The position numbers and the translations under genes are program-made. The notes under the pieces are model-generated. The model was not told the DNA's origin, did not search any database, and saw only the letters and a program-made list of their open reading frames with translations. A DNA stretch of 64,000 bases from Branchiostoma floridae (taxonomy: Eukaryota; Chordata; Leptocardii; Amphioxiformes; Branchiostomatidae): contig NC_049993.1 in NCBI RefSeq assembly GCF_000003815.2, positions 12,389,189 through 12,453,188 on the forward strand. The letters are read 5' to 3'. Of the stretch, positions 50,969-61,942 are shown piece after piece (the first letter of the stretch is position 1; each line of letters starts with the position of its first letter).

Positions 50969-53900
50969 GGCGAAATATGAATATAGACGTCCCTTGAAAA
51001 CGCTACCAAAAGGTTACTCCAATCAAGTCTGTTGCTAGCAGTGCAACTCCGGTATCCGCAAAGCCCACAATTGTAGTCCCTTTGGGTTACGTGCACGTGG
51101 TTTTGCAAACAGTTACAAACGGTCACTTCCTACGGGTAAAAATCCAAACACATCGCTGCCCACATGTTGCAGACAGACATTGCAGAGATAGTAGTATACG
51201 TAGAGGTCTGGTACACTCTCCAGTGTGTGTGTGTGCGCGTACATAACCGTAGGACGAGTCTGAAGACTGTTTACTGTAGCACAACGGGTCCCTGTTGGTA
51301 ACAATGTGGATCGGGTTTCCCGCCATTGTGTCTGAGCAAAGTATCGTTTGCAAAATGACGTCAGTGACCTTGTTCTCTTGCCTTACCTTGCGTGTGTTTC
51401 ACTCAGTCACATACTAGTAAGTGTTTATTTTCGTTAAATGATTTCTGTTTAATTACCTATTGTTGAAATTTATAAAATGCAAATTGTCAGCACAAAAGAA
51501 AATGATCTACAATCTTCAACATCTACAATGTAGATGGAATTGCAGTATTGGGAAATTGTCACACAATCGATATCTAGATCAAGTTGTATTAATCACCTTT
51601 ACTTCAAGTCATAAGTTACGATTCTACTTATAAACGACTTGCAACAGTGTTTTGAACAAGACACAAAGGTAACTCATAGCAAACTCATTGACAAAGGAAA
51701 ATGTGTACTTCTCGTTTGAAAGGCTTGCCGCCATGGCCCTGCTACTGAAAAGCATTGCAGTTAATAGATACAGACTATACCGATGCTATATCCATCTTAC
51801 CTTTCCAGGTCACGGACCATTTCTAACGTGTGGTAACAGATACTGATGTGATTGTAGTTGCCCTTTTTCCATGGGCTATTCTTAGATGGGCGGTCATGGA
51901 TGAAATCTTACTTTTAAAAGTGCGATCTTCTGTTCGATAACTTTCACTATACATTTGGGCACTGGAACGGAGTTAAAAAGCGGTGTCGCTTACTTCTTGC
52001 AATTATACCAAAAATGTGGAAGAGAGGTAAAATATACCTAACAGACACTGGGAATGTAGTTGGGACTTGCACAAATATTTATATCAAATATGTTTGCCGG
52101 GCAAGAACTTTGAATAAGACCGAAGAAGAAGAGGAAGAATGGACCGTTTAAGTACAATTCAGTTGCAGTTCCTTATTACCTTGCTAGGAGTCGTACATGC
52201 TCTGCGCATGACAAACCAATGAGGTAATCCCTACCTGACTACTTAAGTCTGTTTATAAATCTGATATTTCAAAGCTATTAGTTCATGTATACAATGACAC
52301 ACGGGAGTTGTTTTCGCCCCGAGGCTAGATTGATTACTCATATTGCAGTCGATTTAAACACAAAACAGTTGCCCTTGCTTTGGCACCACGGAGTTGAATA
52401 GAAAGTTTGATCAATCATTCTCTAGTTTCATAATAATCCACAGCCCGCGTCGCCAAGAGTCAAAACGGGACAATTACCTATAGGTAGCTACATAGGCGAA
52501 ATGAATCATTCTATTATGTGTGCTCAGCGCTTAACGTGCACAATAGTGCAAAGATCGCTTTCAGGCCATTATGTATACCTTCTGGCATATTTTTCATTCA
52601 CGTTGCATACTTTTCATCGTGTATGGAAAATATCAGGCGATGTTTCCGCATACGGAATACGCAAGCATTTAAAACATTGTGTCTTCTTTTAAATGCTGTA
52701 TGATATCTACAAATATCCTTTATCATCGCAACATTTTATTACCTGAAATATCATATCACGGCGGGCGTTTAAAAAAAGTTCGCAATCTCAAAGTGTTGGT
52801 CATCTTTATATAAACTATAATCTTCATACCTACAATCAATGGCCACCAAAACTCAAATCATTGATCATTTCCTTGCAGGCTCGACACCCTTTGGACATAC
52901 CCCATACAGCAAATGTACAAATTACCCACTTTAAAGCGTCAAGAACATAAAAAAATGAGTGACATCATGATATTTAAATGCACTGCCATTGCATACTGCG
53001 ACCTACTCCACAAAGTGTTTAAAAGGAACAGTCACGATTCTATGTACGTTGGTTTAATGCGCCTCTAAAAATCAACTGTGACTCGCAAATATGCTGTCAT
53101 TCTTCATACCTGCCCCCCTCCCCCTTACCGTCATCCGGTCACTGCCCTACAAATCCCCGGCCAGCAATTGGGAATCGTTCCAATCGATTTGGGTCATCAT
53201 CACGTTCCAAATAAAACTCTCCCCGGACTAAATCCGATGATCCGACAATTGATGACACTTAGAGAGGGTATCAAAGAAAATCTGTTCCTGTCTTCACAAG
53301 TTTGAGCCATTGCCTAATCGTTCCCCGGGGAACACAAAAGGCCACTCCGAGCTGTCCCGTTTCGGTGTAAAGATATACGTTTGAACATAAATGATGCATT
53401 ATTATCGACTTTGAGCGCTAGTTTTACTGATAAGGGTCTTTACGGGTTTTATAGGTCGCGCGCCTTGCCTTTGAAGTCCCAAATGTCTGTGCCTTGTTGT
53501 GAATATAAAACGGGAATTCGAGTTTTGTACATGTATTGTAAACCCAGCCGTATATCCAAGGCAGATGTTTTTTAAAGGTTGTAAATTTTGAACTTTTCAA
53601 TGTCAGTTATCGTACAGAGAACTGCAATTTTATATACAAGAGAACTGCAATTTTATATACAATTTGCTTATGGTGTGAAACCTTTATTTCTTTAAAATTA
53701 ATGTAACGTTCAAAGTTCTATACCGGTTCCCAGTTGATACACGTATTGCTACCACAAGCTTTGCATGGAACCTTTTCATCCCATTCATGTATGCTTGTGG
53801 CACGAAACCTTTATTTGTCATGTCCGTTGTAACGTTCAAAGTTCTTCCAATTTCCATACTGGTTCCCAGTTGACGTAGTGAAAACGACTACAAGGCCTAT

Positions 53901-55619
53901 AGGGAACCATTCGATCTCAATCAATTTGATGCTTGACGGCATTGAACTTTAATTTCTTGCCGACGACAACACTTTTCTTCAACTAGCAATTGACATGACT
54001 GAATTTTATTCAAGTCTTTCTATGAAGTTGTTGTAAAAGGATGCTATTAGGATTTGCTGTAAAAGGTATAAAAAACACACACAACAGGTTTCATGTATTT
54101 GTTTAGGTGAAAATGCTTAGTTCCTAAACAAGACTTAAATGTGAAGTAATCTGCATAGGCGATTACATGATTATATATTGTTCCCTTTGCCTTCTGGCCT
54201 TTGTATTTTAATGTGGTGATGAGGTGATTTGCTTCCACCTTTTTTTTACTTTCCTTTATTCTTTCATTTATTTATGATACTTTAGGGTGGGCCCTTCAGT
54301 TAACTGAGTAACTCATTACCAAGGGACTTCTTACAAAATGAAATCAAAAGTAAGCAGGGTAGTTTAAGAACAATAACAACTCAACATCATTGTACCTGTC
54401 CACACCAAACTTTATGCACGACCTAGAATTCCAATTGGATTACCTGTTCATTGCTCCCTTGTACCAGTTCCAATTCCTCCTTTGTATTTTCAACGAGCTG
54501 ATGCAAAGATCTATAGCCAACACTACAAAAGGGAACGGGGTAATAAAAGAGGTATCATTTCTGTGTCCCGTGAAGCCGGAAATCATTCGGACAGCTAACA
54601 GCGTTGTCCTACTTTCCCCCGTAGTGCTGACGAAGACGAATTGTCGGATTTCCCATCTCAAAGCCACTTTAATTTGAACAATGCCGTTAAAACTGTGTAT
54701 TTATTGACGCGCATCTGGAAAAGAAACCTAAGCCGACCATTAGCTGGTCTATAAATCACTTAATCCAGCGTGATCTATATGGGAGACGTAGGCGAAGGCA
54801 AAAGACTATGTGATGAATGTCTACATCATTGGCAAGTCTAACCAGAGGCTATAGTATATAATACACACAAGACAAACACACAGGAAAGAGACGTTTTCTG
54901 TAATACTCTGTCTCTGTGACAAACGATGTCGGATTTCTACGATTTATTGAATAGATTTAACACGTTTTTCATCACTAGCGTTAAAAGAATGACGGATTTC
55001 ATCTCGAAAATTTGGGACAATTACTTCGCGTATCAAACTCATCGTTGAGACTAAAGCGGCAATGTTTTGTCAAGTGCGCTGCAGTATCATAATGACCCGC
55101 CAGTCGGCACTGTCACCAGTTGCACCTACGTCCAGGGCAGCTGATGATGAAAGTACGTAACACAGCCACACACATAGGTCTAAAAATATGTCAGCTATTG
55201 CTATGATCTAAGACATAAAATCTGCAGTGATGTTTTTTTCAGGAATTATAAGTGATACGCGCACCAACCTTTAGAGAAAATGTTTTATTATGAAATATAT
55301 TAAGCTAGTTCGCGGTTCAAACCACACATGCGCAACGACTGCATTGTAGATAACGTGCATTATAGTGTCAAAGGTGAAGGCCCCTGCAAGATAAGCGAGC
55401 ATACTTATTATCCACAGTACTTCTCGCTACGTATGTGTAGCTTGAAATGTCAACTGGCCTATTTTCGTATCCCCTTTTTAAGTAGTATCGCAAAAATGCC
55501 TCTCGTCTTTGTACCCATTTTATGATCTCCTGTATCAAAACCTTTCATGCAACACTGACGTAACGCTATACACATATTTTCTGTCACCCTTTCTGCAAGT
55601 CAACGAGAGTTACAATTAA
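50969..55619. other. Gene-poor spacer
   Basis: No gene is supported over 4.6 kb. It contains a YY1-like CCGCCATTGT near 51,322, a 127-bp-period local duplication at 53,616-53,877, a TATA-like block plus a 40-codon ORF at 54,850-55,048, and otherwise unique-looking sequence. Confidence 0.5.
53616..53877. repeat. Local direct duplications
   Basis: AGAGAACTGCAATTTTATAT occurs twice in a row (about 53,616 and 53,640). A larger unit (GTGAAACCTTTATTT ... GTTCAAAGTTCT ... TGGTTCCCAGTTGA) at 53,664-53,743 recurs at 53,791-53,877, diverged. Confidence 0.75.
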
Positions 55620-55824
55620 GGGTTAATGACCCGCCCCGAGGTGTATATGGTGTCATAANNNNNNNNNNNNNNNNNNNNNNNNNNNNNNNNNNNNNNNNNN
55701 NNNNNNNNNNNNNNNNNNNNNNNNNNNNNNNNNNNNNNNNNNNNNNNNNNNNNNNNNNTGGTTATAGCAAAGGACCAGGCGTTATGACACCATATATACC
55801 GAGAAACAGGTGGGTCATTAACCC
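55620..55824. mobile_element. Palindromic inverted-repeat element interrupted by an assembly gap
   Basis: The left arm (55620-55658) starts GGGTTAATGACCC and ends TATGGTGTCATAA. The right arm (55782-55824) is its imperfect reverse complement. The 100 N at 55659-55758 lie between them, with TGGTTATAGCAAAGGACCAGG on the right inner side. The gap probably arose because the hairpin collapsed in sequencing or assembly. Confidence 0.75.
55659..55758. other. Assembly gap (100 N)
   Basis: Exactly 100 N, the conventional gap of unknown size. Confidence 0.99.
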
Positions 55825-55925
55825 TATTATCATATAACCTACCCACACTGACCCATTTAAGAGTAGATTAGAGTAGAGTTTCCAGTTGAGTAGGAGCGAC
55901 AAATTCTTTTCTTAAACATACATCT

Positions 55926-55931
55926 TTTATT
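55926..55931 (-). terminator. Poly(A) signal AATAAA of the small gene at 56.0-56.2 kb
   Basis: Minus-strand AATAAA about 105 bases past the stop codon at 56034-56036. Confidence 0.4.
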
Positions 55932-56033
55932 CAGTACATACATTTGAACAGTGAATTTGAACAACATAAAACTTGTACGTGAAATGTATTTCTGTTCCAA
56001 GGCTTAAAATAACAACAAAATCGATTCATTATG

Positions 56034-56218
56034 TTACAAACTGTTGCACGCTCCGTATTTCTCCACTCGCCCATTCTCCAGTTTGTCGAGTTCGTTCGTA
56101 TCAGGCGCTAAATCTCTGCCGGCTTTCCTGAGGTATTCCGGGATCCCTGTGCTTCACAGCTCTTGAGAATCTCGTTCACTACGAACCCAGACACGACTTC
56201 TACGAAGAAAGGTAGCAT
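56034..56218 (-). pseudogene. Possible small single-exon gene, about 61 residues, with one frame break
   Basis: I do not recognise the family. From ATG at 56216-56218 the first 24 codons read MLPFFVEVVSGFVVNEILKS and end CEAQ. One base would have to be missing from the G-run at 56145-56147 for the frame to continue as GIPEYLRKAGRDLAPDTNEL and on to KYGACNSL and a stop. Both halves look like real protein (hydrophobic then amphipathic, non-repetitive). A canonical AATAAA lies about 105 bases downstream, and a YY1-like CCGCCATTG about 35 bases upstream. In the other frame the upstream ATG (56236) gives MALEDQNATFLRRSR and stops just before the break. It is either a base-calling error in a live gene or a young pseudogene. 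Confidence 0.4.
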
Positions 56219-56734
56219 TTTGGTCCTCCAGCGCCATGACCGCTACTCAATGGCGGACCGTGGTGTTATTATCGTCTGAACTTGAATGGGCGGGGGTGCA
56301 AATAATTTTATTTTCCATTTGCAGTTTAAATTAGACATGACTTGAAATAGATTTTATTGTCTTAAATATTATAGGTAATTCAATGTTGTTTTAAGACGGC
56401 AAATGTTTTCTTTGAACAAAGAAACACGCACTACCGATGTTAATAGAGGGAGCCATCCCCCCTGCCATGCCTGTACTTATTCCCCTATCTTGGCAGATGG
56501 ACGATTCCTGGATATCTCATTCTGATTGGCTAGCGTCCTGTTTGTCTGTCCTCCTGATTGGTTTAAACTTTCAAAAGTTTTATCACATATGTGATAATCA
56601 AAAATTTAATGCACGGCTGTTACGGCGTCATAACCAGCATGAAATGGGGCCTTCTGATTGGCCCACGTCCCCTGGCTATATGATAATGTGGATTAAAGTA
56701 GTCTCTACCAAACTGCGCGCCTACGATGGTTAAT

Positions 56735-56905
56735 ATAGAGAGAATAATTTGGCAGGGGAGTTTTGCTAGGAGTTGGTCGGCCGCGCAGCTGAAAGAGAAC
56801 ATGAATATGAGCGTGGACTGTCTCCCCTAGCCAATTTGCGATTTTCTTTTTTGCCGAATTCTACGATCTCCGTATACGCTGGAATGTCTGGCGGAGGCTA
56901 GGATT
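56735..56905. repeat. Diverged relative of the hAT-like MITE at 15.9 kb
   Basis: CTAGCCAATTTGC, GCCGAATTCTACGATC and GGCGGAGGCTAG occur in the same order as at 16,055-16,124. Confidence 0.55.
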
Positions 56906-59900
56906 AAAGAGGCATGCGACAGTTTACAGCTAACGATTCCTGTGGTCAAAAATGTTCTAAGTTATCTGGAAGGTGGCTTTCATGCATTTTTATGTTAGCG
57001 TCCCAATCAGAACCGCAACAATCGATCAAGCCTTAATCAAAGTTTATCTGTGTTTGTAGAGTTCATTCATTATTCATCTTACGGAAATTTCCAACAAGAT
57101 ATTCGTACCCAGTTTATCTTGCCCCACAGCTTTGACTACACAGTGACATTTTGAACGTTTTTGAAGACATGTGGAAATCCATCGTTTCAATGATGTTACT
57201 TTATTTAGAACAAACACGTGATTACCTCGGTGATCAGTGGATAAAGAATGCACAGAAAGCTTAACAAAGACTGGTGCGCGAAAATTTGGACAAGTCCAAC
57301 TTTTCCCTGTGCTGAAAATTACAGTAAATGCTTCTTCAGACACTGGATCAACAAGTGTTGGTTTTAGATTCTATGGCTGAATAATTCGTACAACGTAAAC
57401 CTTTGTGACATGACAGTCGTTATCATATAGGACCTTGAAAGCAGATCTTGAGTTATTGCTAGTCTCCAAACCTCGAAAAGAAGAAGTCTTGAATATACTC
57501 GATGCCATACATCAGTGTCACGCGCGTCCTCACGAGAGCCCACGTGAAATTCCATTACCGTGAAGTGCGGAGAAGAAGCGGCGGGTTTTAACGCCCAAAT
57601 CGACCACGAGTGGAGCTCAACAATTACCGGACTAATGGACCAAAGTCGGCAGGCGCTCCGTGCCGACCCATTTCGTGGCCTTCAGAGTCTTAAAACATCC
57701 ATCAAGCCCGCTAGATTGTACGTCTTGTGCAGCAAATTGCATCCTGGAGAGAAAAAGCGCTGTTATTTTCTTACGCGAAGTTAAACGAAGAGCTTCTATG
57801 ACCGGGGAAACTTTGTAACAGTCTTGAACAAACTGCATTAGATGGCGATATCATAAAAAAAGGATGCTAATTATGCCAAATTGCTGCGTCTGTTACCGAC
57901 TTAACAGTGTCTATGCTGTTTTAAATTGTATCGCTGTGGCCAGTAACGATGCGGAGAAATGTATGGTGTTTTCTTAAAAGTACCCGGCGAAGACTACTGC
58001 TTCTTTGCAACATGCGACTTTACCCATGACATAGACATATTATCAGGTACATCCATTTCAGCAAAGGGGTCGAAATAGACAAAAGAAATTAGTGGTTTTA
58101 GAATTAGAATGGGTCTGGCACTTCTGGGTTTGCAATGTAACTGTCTGAGCAAGTATGCGCAGAGTTCAAAGACGTGATATATATACAAAGGCAATACTAA
58201 ATTTCTTGCTTTCTTTTTCTTGGGTTTTATGCATTTTGTAATAGCATGTGGCTGTTAGAAAAATCAGCTTAAGCGAGGCGTTGTGCTTAAATGGCCTTAT
58301 CACTCACCTCAGCAGCTGAAGTACAGTATATATGTAAAATAAAGGCGTTAAAGGACAAGAAGTTCGCACCCGATAAAGCTAAGCCATTTACTTGGTCTGC
58401 ATGTACGTTACTAGTGCAGGCGTACGCGTGTGATCCATCCGGGCCATCAAGAAGTTCATTACCAATCCGTCTGAAAAGCTGTTCCCTTCTCTCTTTTTCT
58501 TTCTTATCGCTTCCCGGGTCTCACCGCCAGCCAAACCTGCTAACAAAGGCGAGGATTACAAATATGGAAATGGCGACGCGTCTGCACGATTACGACCTGA
58601 CTGGAGGCTGCCAGATTCACGGTTGGTTATTAAGATAAGGCGCTTTGGCGTCTCCAATATATACTAATCGGGGAAGAAACATGACTTTGTCGTTACGGAC
58701 ATGGAGTATTGCGTAAGTCCAAAATGTATGGGGAAGATCTCATTTCTGATTTCTTCTACCTGTTAACACATTCTATGAATGTCTTTTTTCTGGGGTTGAG
58801 GGTGTAAGTGGACTTTTTTAAAAGAAAGTTGATTTTCAGCTATCTCGAATGCTTCTAAAGTTTATTATCCAAAACAAATGACAAATCGCCACACTTTGAG
58901 GACCTATCCAATGGCCTTCAAATCGGAATTTGTTCCACTTAAATTTCGTGACGCGCACTAATCATTTAGATGTTTGGCGTCAGGAAAGGGTTAGAGGCGC
59001 CCGTAAGTCGATACCTGTCACCGTCCCAGTATGTACTGTATGAGATTTTATTCCAAGTCATATCTGATACGTTTTGTCACTTCATGAGTTGGGCAGTTTA
59101 TAGAAATTATCAATAATCCCTAGTCTTCAATATTCTGCAAACGTCTAAAACTTGGATAACTTGTATATGTTTTCGTGTTCTCACAACCCTGTATCCTTAG
59201 TTCAACTTCACCTCACTGCACTTCACAGCTTTCGCGAATGATGACAGGAGTCTGAAATGGACATATCCTTGGAGGTATGGCGAAGCGAAATCTCTCAAAT
59301 GTTCTGTAGAAGACGTATGGGTCCTTGAAAGTTGCAGTGAGCTATGAGGGGGAGTTTGATGCCCGCACAGGATTTACTGTGGCTTTTAGATAACGGTAAA
59401 TGTTCCTTGTAGCGTGTGAATAGATGTTATGCCGTTTGTAACGTAACACACCAGACTGAAACAATTCCTCCTTAGAGCTTCAAATTTTGTGGACCTTGAA
59501 AGTTCTATCCATCGTGATATCCATAAGTACAGCTAGAAAGGCGCTCATTACGGTAGACTTACTACGAGGATCAAGTGGAGAGTACACTCAAACTTAAGCG
59601 CCACGGGTGCGTCAATTTTAGCCTTCGTTTGCCGCATAGCGCCCCACGCACGACCCATGGTGACCCCAAGCTCGTCAAGGGTTAGCATCGTAAAAGTGGA
59701 CCGTATTAGCCAAATTTATCTTATATCCACAGCGCCTGCAGTTAACCATCGCCGGCCTTTAACAGAGTTTCGTTCACAAAGTGGAGCCTTGAAGCTCTGG
59801 CGCCAGAATTCAAGTTATACGGTTTCCAGCGCCTTAGTTTTATGCTTTTAACTTCTGGAGAGGCTACCGTCTCTTTCAGGGCGTACCGACAGCAACAGCC

Positions 59901-61902
59901 GGTACAAATTTAGCTCCTTACGGTTACCTGACGAGAGTATAATGGACACAAATCTCCGCACAGTGATAGAAAGAGGCAGGGCAAATGAAAGGAAAAACGG
60001 GACAGAAAATTGGAGAGAGGGTTAGAGCGGATGTGGGAATAATTGAAGTCCGGATGAGTGGAGAGTGATCGGCTTACCATCCAGACAGTGTGCTTCCTAC
60101 ATCTTCTGATAAAGATGAGTCTTGGGTGGGATTTGACGCATTTCCTCCGATTTAAAGAAGACATTGATGGAGCCGGTCGACTTTGCGTCTCAGACAGGCT
60201 TCCACTATGTTGTAAAAAAGTATACAGAGCCCCCCAAAATTACTGAAATGTGAAAAGTTGGGCTGTCGTGATCAACCCTACAACACGACATAACCCGCCA
60301 TATCAAATGAAACAAAACATTATTTCACGGTCACTGAGGGAAAATGTGTACGTTCAAGTGGTATACCGTTGATGCCTCAAATTCCACTTGTTTTCATGAA
60401 GAACAAAACGTGATAAGCATAAAATTCAAGCTGTGCTTGCGAGAAGTATATTAGTTGTTCTCAACTTTTAACTTGGAACCTTTTACTGTGTAGCTCTTGT
60501 TCCCTATGTAATAACGCACTAATGAAAGCTTTGGGTTTTCTGTCTCCCGATCACAATATGGGGTCAAAGGTGCCAGGGTGCTTGTACAGAATATTATTGA
60601 AGTTTCGTCTCAACAAATTCAGATGCTTCTTCATGGTTTGCTACATACTTAAGTTTGAAAGTTTGAGGGATGTAGACATGTCAACCGAAAAGTGTTAGTT
60701 CCAAAAATGCTAACGTTTGAATTCCCCTCTACCGGGTATTTCTAAAGAAAGGTTTTTGGATCATTGCGCAGGAACGATAACCTTTCCTCTTGGCGGAATA
60801 AAGTCTGTCATTCCAGCCTTGTCCTGTCAGTTTGGGCGCCCCGCCGTCTAGAGTCGTAAGCTCTCGGCTTTATACTCTGATACAGGTGGACGCGACCTGT
60901 ACATGGCTGTGCCCGATAAGTCGCGTTTCACGCTAACTTCCAAAGACACGGGCACGGAAGGTTACCTGCTTTAACCAAATTGGACCGAAACGCCGCACGA
61001 CAGTAAAATCGAGATGAGACTTATGGATTTTCCAATCCGAGAAAGTTACGACCCTGGCGTTCCCCGGTCGCTGCCTTGTTCATTAGAGAAGACTCATAAC
61101 ACGAAGCTTTAGGGCAATGTCAGGTTTGGGGGCATGGGTGCCGTTAGGTTCAATCCAATTCAGAGAAATCTGTGTGGGTGTGTGCTTTGATTTGTACAGA
61201 TTGAACGGTGAGTGGTGGATTTGAAACGTAGGAGATCCGGCGTCGGATCTCAGGTTAACCACCTTTGGATTAATGCCAAGTCACTCAACCCTTCCTAATA
61301 TGGTACATACCTGCAAGTGTGGTGGAACGTAGGAGGGGGGGGGGTACACTTTGTGGTCTTTCACAGACGTACTTGTATCAAAGGAACAAGGATCGATGAT
61401 ATGTATCGTGTGTATGGATACCACGAATAAGATAGACAGATGGTCATTCACAGTTACTAATGAAAGGCTGTGAATGCTGTTTGAAACATATGACTCATAG
61501 ACCTTATCCAGTTGTTTGATTAATTTTGTATAGTGTATTGTATTATATGTATACTTGGATGTCTATCCTTCATCGACCTACAAATGTATACTGAAGAATA
61601 GACGGACGAATTAATGGTTGGGACTTGGAAGTCAGAGAATGCTGTAGAATGCTATGTACTTTAATTTGTGTTGTCTGTTGTGTATTTCACATTTTTAAAA
61701 TTTTCATATCATTATAGAAAATATTGCAAAATAAAGATATAAATACAGCTATGCAGTTATTACATGGCTCATATAAGAAAGATAGCCCACTCTATCCGAG
61801 TGTGTTATAAGTAACGTGGCCATGTTGCTTTCATGGACGTTATGACTAATGCAAATAATTACTGACAGCTTTCAAGTAACATACGGCAATGTGCCCATAC
61901 CG

Positions 61903-61942
61903 TCTGAGGTCAAGATCGTGCAACTGAGGTCAAGATCGTGCA
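61903..61942. repeat. 20-bp direct repeat
   Basis: CTGAGGTCAAGATCGTGCAA twice in tandem, each with one AGGTCA half-site. This is too little to call a receptor element. Confidence 0.8.

Noticed and set aside
55616-55846. Open frame running through the N gap
   Set aside because: It is open only because the N positions cannot encode stops.
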